A stretch of DNA of 64,000 bases from DATMER01 sp963741305 (lineage in GTDB: Bacteria; Acidobacteriota; Thermoanaerobaculia; Multivoradales; UBA5704), in NCBI GenBank assembly GCA_963741305.1, contig CAVUHL010000003.1, positions 4,526,001 to 4,590,000 on the forward strand, read 5' to 3'. The first letter of the stretch is position 1, and each line of letters begins with the position of its first letter. Of the stretch, positions 36,669-44,640 are shown in pieces. The notes beneath the pieces were generated by a model that saw only the letters and a program-made list of their open reading frames with translations, was not told where the DNA came from and ran no database searches. Position numbers and translations under genes: made by a program.

Positions 36669-38257
36669 ACTATCCCCAGATCCACCGACCTGACGCTGAT
36701 CACCTCGGGCAGCGCTTCGAGCCGGGATACCAGCTCGTCGTCTACGGCCTGGTCTACGCGGAGGACTGCCAGCGCCTCGCGCTCACCCGTCCCATCCGCA
36801 GGCCTCCGGGCCAGGTGGATGTCGGCGATGTTGACCCGCGCTCCTGCGAGCAGCGTGCCGATCTTGCCCACCACGCCGGGCACGTCCGCGTTCTCCAGGA
36901 ACAGCAGCCGGCCCTCGGGCCGGAACTCCAGAGGATAGCCGCCCAGGCGGACGACGCGCGGATCGCGCTCGCGGAAGAGCGTGCCGTCGATCTCTACCGT
37001 CCGGCCGCCGCCGCTCAGGGTCACGCTCACCAGGTGCGGATAGTCCCCCGGCGCGCTGCGGGTCGAGCGGACGACCTCGATCCCCCGCCCTTCCGCCACG
37101 CGCTCCGCGTTGACGTAGTTGACCCCCTCGCCCAGGAACGGCGTGAGCACCCCCTTGAGGACCGCCACGGACACCGGCACGTGGAAGGCCTCCTCGATCC
37201 CCCAATTGTCGACCTTCAGGGTCTGCGGCGCAGCGCCGAGGAGCTGGCCCGCCATCCGCCCCAGCCTCTCGCCCAGGGCGAGGTACGGCTCAGCCCGCCC
37301 GCCCGCGGGCCGGAACGGCAGGTTCACCGCCGCGACCGCCATCGACCCGGCGAGCGCGGCCAGCACCATCTCGGCCGTCTCGCGCGAGATCCGCTCCTGC
37401 GCCTCGTGCGTCTGCGCGCCGAGGTGAGGGGTCGCGACCACCTTGGGATGGCGCACGAGCCGCAGGTCGGCCGGCGGCTCCTCGGCGAACACGTCGAGGG
37501 CCGCCCCGCCGAGGTGGCCGGACTCCAGAGCCTCCAGCAGCGCCTCCTCGTCCACGATGCCGCCACGGGCGCAGTTGACCAGCAGCGCTCCCGGCTTCAT
37601 GAGGGCCAGGCGCTCGCGGTTGATCAGGTTGCGGGTCTCGGGCGTGAACGGCGTGTGCAGGGTGACCACGTCGGCGCGGGCGAGCAGCTCGTCCAGGGGG
37701 AGCAGCTCCACCTGCATCTTGCGCGCGGCGGCTGCGTCGAGGAACGGATCGTAGGCCGCGATCTGCATCTCGAACCCGCGGGCCCGGTCAGCCACCTTCT
37801 GGCCGATGCGGCCGAAGCCGACGACGCCCAGAGTCTTGCCTTGAAGCTCGACGCCCGTGATCTTGCGGTCCCATCCGCCCGCCTTCGTGGAAGCGTCGGC
37901 CAGGGGAATCCGGCGGGCCAGGGAGAGCAGCAGCGCGAAGGTGTGCTCCGTGGCCGACGTCAGGTTGGCCGTGGGCGCGTTGACGACCAGAATACCCAGC
38001 TCGGTCGCGGCGGCCACGTCCACGTTGTCCACCCCGATGCCGGCGCGGCCCACGACCTTGAGCTTCTTGCCGGCGCGGAGGAGATCGGCGGTCACCTTGG
38101 TGGCGCTGCGCACGACCAGGGCATCGAAGTCCGCCAGGACCTCGGGCAGGCGCTCGCGCTCTTCCTTCGTCAGCTGGTGGACGTAGGCGCCGTCCTTCCG
38201 CAGCATCTCCAGGCCGGAGGGGTCGAGCTGATCGGCGATGAGGATGCGGCTGCTCAC
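36665..38257 (-). CDS. serA: D-3-phosphoglycerate dehydrogenase
   Basis: The GTG at 38257 overlaps the serC stop (GTGA) and gives 530 residues, the usual size of long-form SerA. N-terminal catalytic and Rossmann parts (VVRSATKVTADLL, GRAGIGVDNVD, GVVGFGRIGQKVA, NCARGGIVDEEAL, TPHLGAQTHEAQ) are followed by the ASB domain and a C-terminal ACT domain (LLFLENADVPGVVGKIGTLL, near residue 455). It oxidises 3-phosphoglycerate for serine synthesis and is probably inhibited by serine through ACT. Its stop codon lies in a repeat edge. The open frame continues upstream of 38257 but only as the shadow of serC. Confidence 0.95.
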   Translation of the reverse strand: MSSRILIADQLDPSGLEMLRKDGAYVHQLTKEERERLPEVLADFDALVVRSATKVTADLLRAGKKLKVVGRAGIGVDNVDVAAATELGILVVNAPTANLTSATEHTFALLLSLARRIPLADASTKAGGWDRKITGVELQGKTLGVVGFGRIGQKVADRARGFEMQIAAYDPFLDAAAARKMQVELLPLDELLARADVVTLHTPFTPETRNLINRERLALMKPGALLVNCARGGIVDEEALLEALESGHLGGAALDVFAEEPPADLRLVRHPKVVATPHLGAQTHEAQERISRETAEMVLAALAGSMAVAAVNLPFRPAGGRAEPYLALGERLGRMAGQLLGAAPQTLKVDNWGIEEAFHVPVSVAVLKGVLTPFLGEGVNYVNAERVAEGRGIEVVRSTRSAPGDYPHLVSVTLSGGGRTVEIDGTLFRERDPRVVRLGGYPLEFRPEGRLLFLENADVPGVVGKIGTLLAGARVNIADIHLARRPADGTGEREALAVLRVDQAVDDELVSRLEALPEVISVRSVDLGIV

Positions 38258-39336
38258 GGCGCCAGCTCTTCCAGGATGCCGTCGATCTCGGCCAGCAACG
38301 CTTCGAGGTCCGAATCCCGCACCTCGCCCATGTGGCCGATGCGGAAGGTGGAGGGCTTCCAGTCGCCGTAGCCGCCGCCGATGGTCCAGCCGCGCTCGGC
38401 GAGCTTCTTGACGATGGCCTGGGGATCGATTCCCTGCGGCGCACGCAGGCAGCTCACCGTGACGGAGCGGGCATCCGGGGCGGAGGCGTAGGTGATGCCA
38501 CGGGCCTCGGCCCAGGCCGCGGTGCGCTTCTGGAGCGCCTCGTGCCGGGCCCAGCGCGCCTCCATGCCCTCGGCGAGCATGCTGTCGAGCTGGACGTCGA
38601 GCGCGTAGTAGAGCGGGATCGCCGGAGTGGTGATGTCGCCGCCTTCGCGGTGCTTGTCGCGGTAGCGCAGCAGGTCGGTGTAGAAGCCGCGGTGCGGGAT
38701 CTTCGCGGCGCGCTCGGCGGCACGGCCGGAGAGGGTGAACACGACGAGGCCGGGCGGCAGCGCGAGTGCCTTCTGGGTGCCGCCGAGGACCACGTCGAGC
38801 CCCCACTCGTCGGTCTCGATCCGGGCGCCGCCCAGGGAGGAGACCGTGTCCACGAGGATGAGGGCGTCGCTCTCCTCGCGGATGGCGCGGGCAATGTCGG
38901 CGATCGGGCTCATGACGCCGGTCGAAGTCTCGTTGTGGACCACGGTGACCGCGTCGTACTTCTTGCGCCGCAGGGCGGTACGGACCACATCGGGATCGAC
39001 GGCCTCGCCCCAGGGGAAGGAAACCTTGTCCGCCGACCGGCCGACCGACTTGGTAATGGAGTGCCAGCGGTCCGAGAACGCGCCGTTGACGAGGCTGAGC
39101 ACCTCGGAAGCAGCGCAGGAGACCACGGCGCTCTCCATGATGAGGGTCGAGCTGCCGGTGGCGATCATGCCGTCGCCCGCGGTGCGCAGCACCTTGGGGA
39201 GCCGCTCGGCGAGGGACTGGCGGAAAGCCTTGAACGGCCCCGAGCGGTGACCGGCCATCGGCTTCGTCATGGCTTGACGAGCGGCCTCGGTCACGTAGCT
39301 GGGGCCGGGTAGGAAGAATTGAATCTTTTCGGTCAC
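38254..39336 (-). CDS. serC: Class V aminotransferase, phosphoserine/serine-glyoxylate type
   Basis: The GTG at 39336, with a GAGG ribosome site 6 bases upstream, gives 360 residues starting VTEKIQFFLPGPSYV; the upstream in-frame residues are unlike the family. Motifs include ATGSSTLIMESAV, VVHNETSTGVMSPI, VDTVSSLGG and the Schiff-base lysine in VLGGTQKALALPPG. It is coupled to serA by GTGA, so phosphoserine aminotransferase is the likely role; the sequence type is closer to alanine/serine-glyoxylate aminotransferases than to E. coli SerC. No serB is in the window. Confidence 0.85.
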   Translation of the reverse strand: MTEKIQFFLPGPSYVTEAARQAMTKPMAGHRSGPFKAFRQSLAERLPKVLRTAGDGMIATGSSTLIMESAVVSCAASEVLSLVNGAFSDRWHSITKSVGRSADKVSFPWGEAVDPDVVRTALRRKKYDAVTVVHNETSTGVMSPIADIARAIREESDALILVDTVSSLGGARIETDEWGLDVVLGGTQKALALPPGLVVFTLSGRAAERAAKIPHRGFYTDLLRYRDKHREGGDITTPAIPLYYALDVQLDSMLAEGMEARWARHEALQKRTAAWAEARGITYASAPDARSVTVSCLRAPQGIDPQAIVKKLAERGWTIGGGYGDWKPSTFRIGHMGEVRDSDLEALLAEIDGILEELAP

Positions 39337-39590
39337 GGGAAGCCTCACAGTCAGGCGGGGCGGGAAAGCCCGCCGCGGGTGCCGCATTGTGGCAAAAGCA
39401 CCCTGGGGTGGCAAGCGGGACGGCGGAAAGGACCAAAGAACCCAGGGACGCCAAGGACCGGTTTCGTGCTCGGCCGTGGCGGGCCGAGGACGTGCCAATA
39501 GGCGCGGCGATCTCACGGCGGGCGGGCAGGTAGGGGGACTTGATACCGGACTAAACGGGTCAAGAGTAGAGAGGACTCCAGATCCCCCTT

Positions 39591-40262
39591 CTAGTCCCGG
39601 CCCTCGGAGAGGACCGGCTCCGGAACATGAAACAAGTTCCTAAGCCAGCCCGTGAATAGCTTTGCACTCTCAGTTCCAGGCTGAAGGGCCTGAGCGGTAA
39701 TAGCCTGGCCCAATGGACGTCCGGGTTCGCTCTGCCAAGCTAGATATGTATGGATGATCGCCTTGCTCCTGTGAGCAGCCTTATAGGTTGAGACGCCCCT
39801 TTGCTTCGCCTCATCAACACAAGCAGTCGCAAAGTCGAGTGAATTGGCCTCGGCCAAACCCTGGCAAAAATCTTCGAGCATGCCGGAAACTCGGTTGTCA
39901 GGCATCAGCCAAAAGCCAATCTTCGGAAGACCAGACTCGCTCTCGATGACAGTTCCGTCGTAGACAGGAGACTCTGGAAACCTATAATCATAGTGAGCAA
40001 GCTTATTTCGTATACTCTGCCACCTGCCTTCCAGAGAAGGTTGATCAGCATCTAGCATAGCGCCGATGACCAGGGGCGGGTCGGGACGCACGATCAAAGC
40101 GTTCAGACGTCTCAGAACTCCCAAGTCACTATCACACTCGTAGATCCCAAAGGTCTGAGCCACATGATGCGCGGCACACAGCGCCATTACGACATGGCAG
40201 TCGTCCGCTCCCTCGACAAGCAGTGTGCGGTCGAGATCCTGCTTGCAAATGTCACTCCTCAT
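39591..40262 (-). CDS. DUF3226 (TOPRIM-like) protein, partner of the upstream ATPase
   Basis: The ATG at 40262, 10 bases after the ATPase stop, gives 223 residues. The TOPRIM-type acidic residues are visible: E17 in LLVEGADD and the DxD pair D71/D73 in AMLDADQP. The DUF3226 hallmark GFWLMPDNRVSGMLEDF follows at 117-132. TOPRIM domains in OLD and PARIS systems cut nucleic acid once released or activated by an ATPase. GC is well below that of the flanking serC. Function as the nuclease half of a defence pair is inferred. Confidence 0.8.
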   Translation of the reverse strand: MRSDICKQDLDRTLLVEGADDCHVVMALCAAHHVAQTFGIYECDSDLGVLRRLNALIVRPDPPLVIGAMLDADQPSLEGRWQSIRNKLAHYDYRFPESPVYDGTVIESESGLPKIGFWLMPDNRVSGMLEDFCQGLAEANSLDFATACVDEAKQRGVSTYKAAHRSKAIIHTYLAWQSEPGRPLGQAITAQALQPGTESAKLFTGWLRNLFHVPEPVLSEGRD

Positions 40263-40272
40263 CTGATCTGAC

Positions 40273-41388
40273 CTACCGTACCTCGACCTCTGCTTCCAGC
40301 GAGTCGGCCAAGGTCTCGGGTGCATATTCTCTAACTTTCACCGATTTATCCTTGATGTCCAGCCGGAAGAAAGCGCCCAAATGAGAATGCTCATTCCAAG
40401 CTCGATTGAAACCCTCTATGCAGTCTCGACTGTGGGTCGTGGCAAAAACCTGCACATCGAGGCGTTCAGCGACTCGGAAGATCAAGTCCCATACCAAGGG
40501 TTGAATACTCCAATGTATGCCATTCTCGAATTCATCTATGAGCAAAATTCCGCTCTGGGCATTCACCAATCCGACGATTATATGGAACAGCCGGGTCATT
40601 CCGTCGCCCATACTTTTGAGAGGTAAGGGCTCTCTTTCCCTCGCCAGCTTAACGAGAGGTACTCTCTCCTCCCGGCTTCGTCCATAGAGATCCTCAACAA
40701 AAGCCACTCCATCCACTCTAGGCTCAATCATGCGGAGGGCAAGGATCACCTCGGACTCAAGATCAGTCAGGTTTGTCAGATCCCAGAGTGCGGCAATCTT
40801 TCGATTTGCCATATTCCCGGTTGGCACTACCTGCCATGGGCACTTGGGCTCGGCTGCCAGTCGCGCTAAGTAACTTGGCCCGCGCTGTCGTCTTAGGTCG
40901 CTTTCCAGGCTTAAGATTCGTCGCGTCCGGCCGTTCTCCTCGGCAACAAGAGACAGTTCTATATCAGTCAGATCCCCTTCTGGCCCTATATCAGTTACCC
41001 TAACACGGCTGACCGCACCATCCTCTTCCAGTTCACTTCTGAATGCAGCAATCGTGAGATGAAGCTTTGAACGCGACGAAATCTCGCCAAGAAAGATACC
41101 CTCGCCATCCAGATTCGGCAGAGAGTGGCCATGAAAAAGATGGCGAACTGGATTGGCAAGAGAGTGCACTTGGGGAGTCTTCCCCTCACTTGTCCAAGTC
41201 TCTTGGCGTGATTCAACAAGTTCGAGAATCACCGAAGGCGAGGCGTTGCTGGCATAAAGTTGCACTCCCTCAAGAAATGCGCTCTTACCTGAGTTGTTCT
41301 TCCCGACAATGAGGTTGACTCGACCCAGTCGTTTCACCTCAATTGTCCGGAAAAGGCGGAAGTTGCGTATGCGGAAGGAATCTAGCAC
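40273..41388 (-). CDS. SMC/OLD-like AAA ATPase
   Basis: The 371-residue protein has an ABC-type AAA core: Walker A GKNNSGKS (29-36), a signature-like LKSMGDGMTR (257-266), Walker B ILLIDEFENG (281-290) and an H-loop ATTHS (316-320). It lacks the C-terminal TOPRIM domain of single-chain OLD proteins; that function is supplied by the next gene, 10 bases downstream. Base composition is distinctly lower in GC than the neighbours, suggesting recent acquisition. The pair resembles two-gene ATPase/TOPRIM phage-defence modules. Confidence 0.85.
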   Translation of the reverse strand: MLDSFRIRNFRLFRTIEVKRLGRVNLIVGKNNSGKSAFLEGVQLYASNASPSVILELVESRQETWTSEGKTPQVHSLANPVRHLFHGHSLPNLDGEGIFLGEISSRSKLHLTIAAFRSELEEDGAVSRVRVTDIGPEGDLTDIELSLVAEENGRTRRILSLESDLRRQRGPSYLARLAAEPKCPWQVVPTGNMANRKIAALWDLTNLTDLESEVILALRMIEPRVDGVAFVEDLYGRSREERVPLVKLAREREPLPLKSMGDGMTRLFHIIVGLVNAQSGILLIDEFENGIHWSIQPLVWDLIFRVAERLDVQVFATTHSRDCIEGFNRAWNEHSHLGAFFRLDIKDKSVKVREYAPETLADSLEAEVEVR

Positions 41389-41539
41389 CCAGACACTCCA
41401 GCCTTGGTCGATCTGAGAATCATAGTAATCACTGGTACTTGAACCGGAACCATTCTAAGTCAAAGCCGAGGCGAGAACCTAACCCTCTTAGATGAAGACA
41501 CTTGCAAAGGATACGCCTCGCGCGCGCAGGAGTCAAATG

Positions 41540-41565
41540 GCGTAAGCCAGCATGTTGGCTTACGC
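41540..41565. repeat. Inverted repeat, 10-bp arms
   Basis: GCGTAAGCCA and TGGCTTACGC flank a 6-base loop in the 334-base gap between the ATPase start and the gene at 41723. It could be a terminator-like or operator structure, but no T-run follows on either strand. Apart from this and the inverted repeat at 41666-41711, I see nothing in the gap. Confidence 0.6.
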
Positions 41566-41665
41566 GACTTCGAGATTCTTGGGCGAACCCCCGGTTTGAG
41601 ACCTTGGCCCGCAATTTTCTGCGCCGCCGTGTCTTCGGATCGCCCAGTCCCCCATCGAGACCCAT

Positions 41666-41711
41666 GTTGCGTTGCAGATGCGTCTCGTGCTGCAATGCAC
41701 TGCAACGCAAC
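41666..41711. promoter_or_regulatory. 12-bp inverted repeat in front of the winged-helix-like gene
   Basis: GTTGCGTTGCAG (41666-41677) and CTGCAACGCAAC (41700-41711) are exact inverses around a 22-base centre and end just before the ribosome site GGAGG (41713-41717) of the gene at 41723. The word GCGTTGC recurs in the 21-bp array downstream of that gene. A DNA operator or an RNA hairpin next to the ribosome site are both possible. Confidence 0.6.
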
Positions 41712-41722
41712 GGAGGCAACGA

Positions 41723-42172
41723 ATGACGCGGAGCGAGTACGAGGCGCAACGGCGCCGGCTCGACGAGGAGATGCGCGTGGCCATCGAGCTGGTCAAGGCA
41801 GGGCACCAGGCGAAGATCCAGGTGCTGGACCTGATGTTGACTATGTCCGGGGAGGGGATACCGGAGCCTATGGCGGTAGCTCCCCTGCCGGAGCCGGAGC
41901 TCCGCCCGCGGCGCCGGGGCATCGGCGAGCTTCTGGAAGAGGTCGCGGAGATCATTCCGCGGCTTCCGCTGCTCTTCACGAAGGACGACGTGGAGAAAGA
42001 GCTGGTAGAACCCGCCGACCGCGCGTCCCTCTACCGCGCGCTGCGGGAGCTCGAGGAGGATGGCTGGCACACGACCGAAACCCTCGGGCGCGGCAGAAAA
42101 CCCGCGGTCTACCGCCGGCTGGTTTCAGGGGCATCCGCCGAGGGCTCCGGAGACGGCGCCGCAACCGCCTGA
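41723..42172 (+). CDS. Small hypothetical protein with winged-helix-like C-terminus
   Basis: The 149-residue protein starts at ATG 41723 behind CGGAGGCAACGA. The first 42 residues form an amphipathic helix (MTRSEYEAQRRRLDEEMRVA onward). A proline-rich linker follows, and residues 66-133 look like a winged helix (LFTKDDVEKELVEPADRASLYRALRELEEDGW, then a wing-like TETLGRGRKPAVYRRL). I do not recognise the family. Its flanks, an exact inverted repeat upstream and eight 21-bp repeats sharing the GCGTTGC word downstream, suggest it binds its own neighbourhood. The layout recalls a Rep-iteron or an autoregulated DNA-binding protein. Confidence 0.6.
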   Translation: MTRSEYEAQRRRLDEEMRVAIELVKAGHQAKIQVLDLMLTMSGEGIPEPMAVAPLPEPELRPRRRGIGELLEEVAEIIPRLPLLFTKDDVEKELVEPADRASLYRALRELEEDGWHTTETLGRGRKPAVYRRLVSGASAEGSGDGAATA

Positions 42173-42318
42173 GGCAAAACGGAAAACGCGGCGCTCGGCG
42201 CCGTCTCCGCCAAGCATCACAAAAAGGCTCGCGGCAGCGAATCTGCAACGCAAGGACGGCGCGCGGAGTCTGTTTGCCACGGTACGAGATCTTCGGGCTA
42301 CGCTCCCGTGTTTCCAGC

Positions 42319-42485
42319 AGCGTAGCCTCCCGTTGCATTGTGTTGCAAGGCAACTCCGTAGCGTTGCCCGCAAATGGAGCTGCGTTGCCCGTGATTGTCG
42401 TAGCGTTGCCCGCGAATTCCGGAGCGTTGCAGGCAACTCCGGCAGCGTAGCCGGAAGCTTCGGTTGTGTAGCCTGCAAACGCGGC
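42319..42485. repeat. 21-bp-period tandem array 1 (8 units)
   Basis: Eight degenerate units with core AGCGTTGCCCGC begin at 42319, 42339, 42360, 42381, 42402, 42423, 42444 and 42465; all are 21 bases except the first (20). Two helical turns per unit place the cores on one DNA face. Translated on the plus strand they give heptads such as SVAREFR and SVAGNSG. The array fills the 321-base gap between two convergent genes; the rest of the gap (42173-42318) shows nothing I can name. Confidence 0.85.
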
Positions 42486-42493
42486 GCGTGGGA

Positions 42494-43030
42494 TCAGATC
42501 AGCGGATCGCGGAACAACTCGGACAGGGCGAGGGTAAAGCCGGGCAGGACTTCGTCGTCCCGGAGGGTATCGCCGATCTCCAGGGTTTCAACCTGCTCGG
42601 GCGAACGGTAGACGCGAACCTGCCGGCGCCGGCCGTCGACGAGCCAGATGCGGTCAACCCCTATGGAGAGGTACTCCAGGATCTTCGCCGTCATCACGCC
42701 CGGTCGGTCTTCGGGCGAAAGGATCTCCACCACCAGCTCGGGAGCGATGTCGAGAAAAGCGCCCGGACCACGCCGGGCATATCGCTCGCGGGAGATGAAG
42801 AGGGCGTCGGCGCCTCGCACGGTGTCGGGATCATGGCTCGTGTAAAGGCCGACTCCGCCCCCCATGGCGATTCCCCGTCCCATCTCGTCGGCATAGGCGA
42901 CGAGCCTGGCGCCCAATCTGGCCTCAACGATTCCATGGATGGGTCCCGCAGGCGCCGTCGGCACCACTCTCCCGTTCACGAGCTCGCAGGGCTCGAGCTC
43001 CGGGTGCCGGGCAAGCTCCTCGCCCGTCAT
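42494..43030 (-). CDS. Uma2-family PD-(D/E)XK endonuclease-like protein
   Basis: The 178-residue protein shows the Uma2 pattern: N-terminal YxLVNGxVV-like ELVNGRVVP, GADALFISRERYA with the first acid, and APELVVEILSPEDRPGVMTAKILEYLSIGVDRIWLVD with the E-x-K catalytic pair. The family is widespread, often in many copies; its cellular role is not established. A GGAGAGG ribosome site precedes the ATG. It lies 33 bases after the upstream hypothetical gene on the same strand and ends 8 bases from array 1. Confidence 0.85.
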   Translation of the reverse strand: MTGEELARHPELEPCELVNGRVVPTAPAGPIHGIVEARLGARLVAYADEMGRGIAMGGGVGLYTSHDPDTVRGADALFISRERYARRGPGAFLDIAPELVVEILSPEDRPGVMTAKILEYLSIGVDRIWLVDGRRRQVRVYRSPEQVETLEIGDTLRDDEVLPGFTLALSELFRDPLI

Positions 43031-43063
43031 CAGCCTCTCCTCATGCTTCTGAGGCCGCGCATC

Positions 43064-43474
43064 TCAGCTCAACGGCAGGGGGCTGCGAATCTTCCCGGCG
43101 AGTTGCGCCGTCGTCAGCGGCTGGCCCGCCTTGTCGGGGGCGTCGATCACCCAGCCGTCGCCGTCGCGCCGGAGGTGCGGCGCGTCCACCGCTCCCCTCA
43201 CGAGCACGAGCGCGCAGCCGAGGAAGTGCTCGCGGAGGAGATCCTTGAGCACCGGCTCTCCCCGCAACGGCTTGACCGCGACCGTCCGGCCGCCTCCCGC
43301 CGAGACGGCGCGCATCAAGCCGAGCCCGGCCGCGGAGGCGAGCACCTCGGGCAGGGGCGCGACCTCGGCCAGTTCCAGCCAGCCAATGCGCAGGCCGTCG
43401 GCGCGAGCCGCCTCGATCAGTGGGGAGAACGACTCGGGCGATTCCTCGACACGCAACAGATGGGGCGACTTCAA
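43064..43474 (-). CDS. Conserved-looking hypothetical protein in the moaC-namZ operon
   Basis: The 136-residue protein is not recognised. It is soluble, with an alpha/beta look: RIGWLELAEVAPLPEVLASAAGLGLMRAV, then a basic VAVKPLRG, HFLGCALVLVRG and a C-terminal DAPHLRRDGDGWVIDAPDKAG. The start overlaps the namZ stop as ATGA, so it is translationally coupled. The coupling and the lack of a signal peptide suggest a cytoplasmic role linked to the upstream genes, possibly MurNAc or sugar handling; this is a guess from position. Confidence 0.65.
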   Translation of the reverse strand: MKSPHLLRVEESPESFSPLIEAARADGLRIGWLELAEVAPLPEVLASAAGLGLMRAVSAGGGRTVAVKPLRGEPVLKDLLREHFLGCALVLVRGAVDAPHLRRDGDGWVIDAPDKAGQPLTTAQLAGKIRSPLPLS

Positions 43475-44640
43475 ACGGTCTCCTCCGGGTAGAGCAGGAT
43501 TTCACGGCGCTCTTCGCGGAACTCCCGCTCGTCCGCGGCCCAGCTCGCAATCCAGTCACTCAGCCCGTCCCCGCTCTCGATCGCCTCGCGGCACTCGGGG
43601 CCGCCGGTCAACAGGTCGATCGCCGGCCGGTCGGACACGAACTCGTAGGGCTTCTCGCGCCACTCGAAGGCATCAGGATCGAGCCGGTGGACCTTGTCGA
43701 GCAGCTCCACCCCCGCGCGGTAGGAGCGGAACGAATCGGGATCGGTCACCACCAGCTCCACGCCGCCGCACACCTGCTTCGCGTGCTTCTGGAACTGCGG
43801 CCGGAACCAGGTCGGCACGAAGGTGATCCCGGGCAAGCCACGGGCGTTCAGGCCATCGGCGAGCGCGACCGGATTGACGTGCGGCGCGCCGGTGAGCTGG
43901 AAGGGCCGGGTCGTGCCCCGACCCTCCGAAAGCTCCGTGGCTTCCACCAGGCAGCCGCCGGGATAGACCAGGGCCGTGAGGGGCGTGGGCATGTTCGGGG
44001 ATGGCGCGATCCACGGCAGCCCGGTCTCCTCCCAGGTCATGCTGCGCCGCCAACCGTCCATCACCCAGACCTCCAGCCCCTTCCCCCAGCCGCGGCGGCG
44101 TGCTTCCAGAAGGACCAGCTCGCCAAGGGTCAAACCGTGGCGCACCGGCATGCGGAAGGCGCCGACGAAGGATTCGTAGCCGGGGCGCAGGAGATCCCCC
44201 TCCACCACCTCGCCGCCGATCGGGTTCGGACGGTCCAGGACCCAGACCTCGCAGCGGGCAGCGAGCGCGGCCTCGGCGGCCCAGATCGCGGTGGCGGCGT
44301 AGGTGTAATAGCGCGAGCCCACGTCCTGCAGGTCGATCACGAGCAGGTCGAGCCCGTTGAAGGCGCAGGGGCACGGCTTGAGAGAGTTTTCCGAGTCGCC
44401 GTAGAGCGAGACGATGGGCGCGCCGGTCCACGGGTCCGTCTGGCTCTCCGCGGCCACCATGTCCTGCTCGATGCCGTAAAAGCCGTGCTCGGGCCCGAAC
44501 AGAGCGCTCGGCGCGGCGAGCGCCCGGTGAATGGGCCGGGCATCTCCGGTGATGGAGGCGCCGTGCGCAAGGATGCCGTAACGGCGGCCCGCAAGCCGGG
44601 CCGGATCGGCGAGCAGCCTGTCCAATCCAGTGCGGATCAT
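43471..44640 (-). CDS. DUF1343 / NamZ-like exo-beta-N-acetylmuramidase
   Basis: The ATG at 44640 lies in the moaC stop (ATGA) and gives 389 residues. DUF1343/GH171 features are clear: FGPEHGFYGIEQDMVAAE, PIVSLYGDS, DLLVIDLQDVGSRYYTYA, VLDRPNPIGG, FVGAFRMPVRHGLTLGELV, PSPNMPTPLTALVYPG and TTRPFQLTGAP. NamZ removes MurNAc from the non-reducing end of peptidoglycan fragments. No signal peptide is visible at this start, so it may work in the cytoplasm on imported muropeptides, or the annotation of secretion needs checking. Confidence 0.88.
   Translation of the reverse strand: MIRTGLDRLLADPARLAGRRYGILAHGASITGDARPIHRALAAPSALFGPEHGFYGIEQDMVAAESQTDPWTGAPIVSLYGDSENSLKPCPCAFNGLDLLVIDLQDVGSRYYTYAATAIWAAEAALAARCEVWVLDRPNPIGGEVVEGDLLRPGYESFVGAFRMPVRHGLTLGELVLLEARRRGWGKGLEVWVMDGWRRSMTWEETGLPWIAPSPNMPTPLTALVYPGGCLVEATELSEGRGTTRPFQLTGAPHVNPVALADGLNARGLPGITFVPTWFRPQFQKHAKQVCGGVELVVTDPDSFRSYRAGVELLDKVHRLDPDAFEWREKPYEFVSDRPAIDLLTGGPECREAIESGDGLSDWIASWAADEREFREERREILLYPEETV

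Noticed and set aside
36665..39454. A single 929-codon minus-strand protein
   Set aside because: Only the last 530 codons match SerA; the first 399 are out of frame with serC, which is clearly coded in another frame and overlaps serA by GTGA.
42319..42485. Tandem arrays as CRISPR
   Set aside because: There are no unique spacers, the period is only 21 bases, units are degenerate, and no cas genes are in the window.
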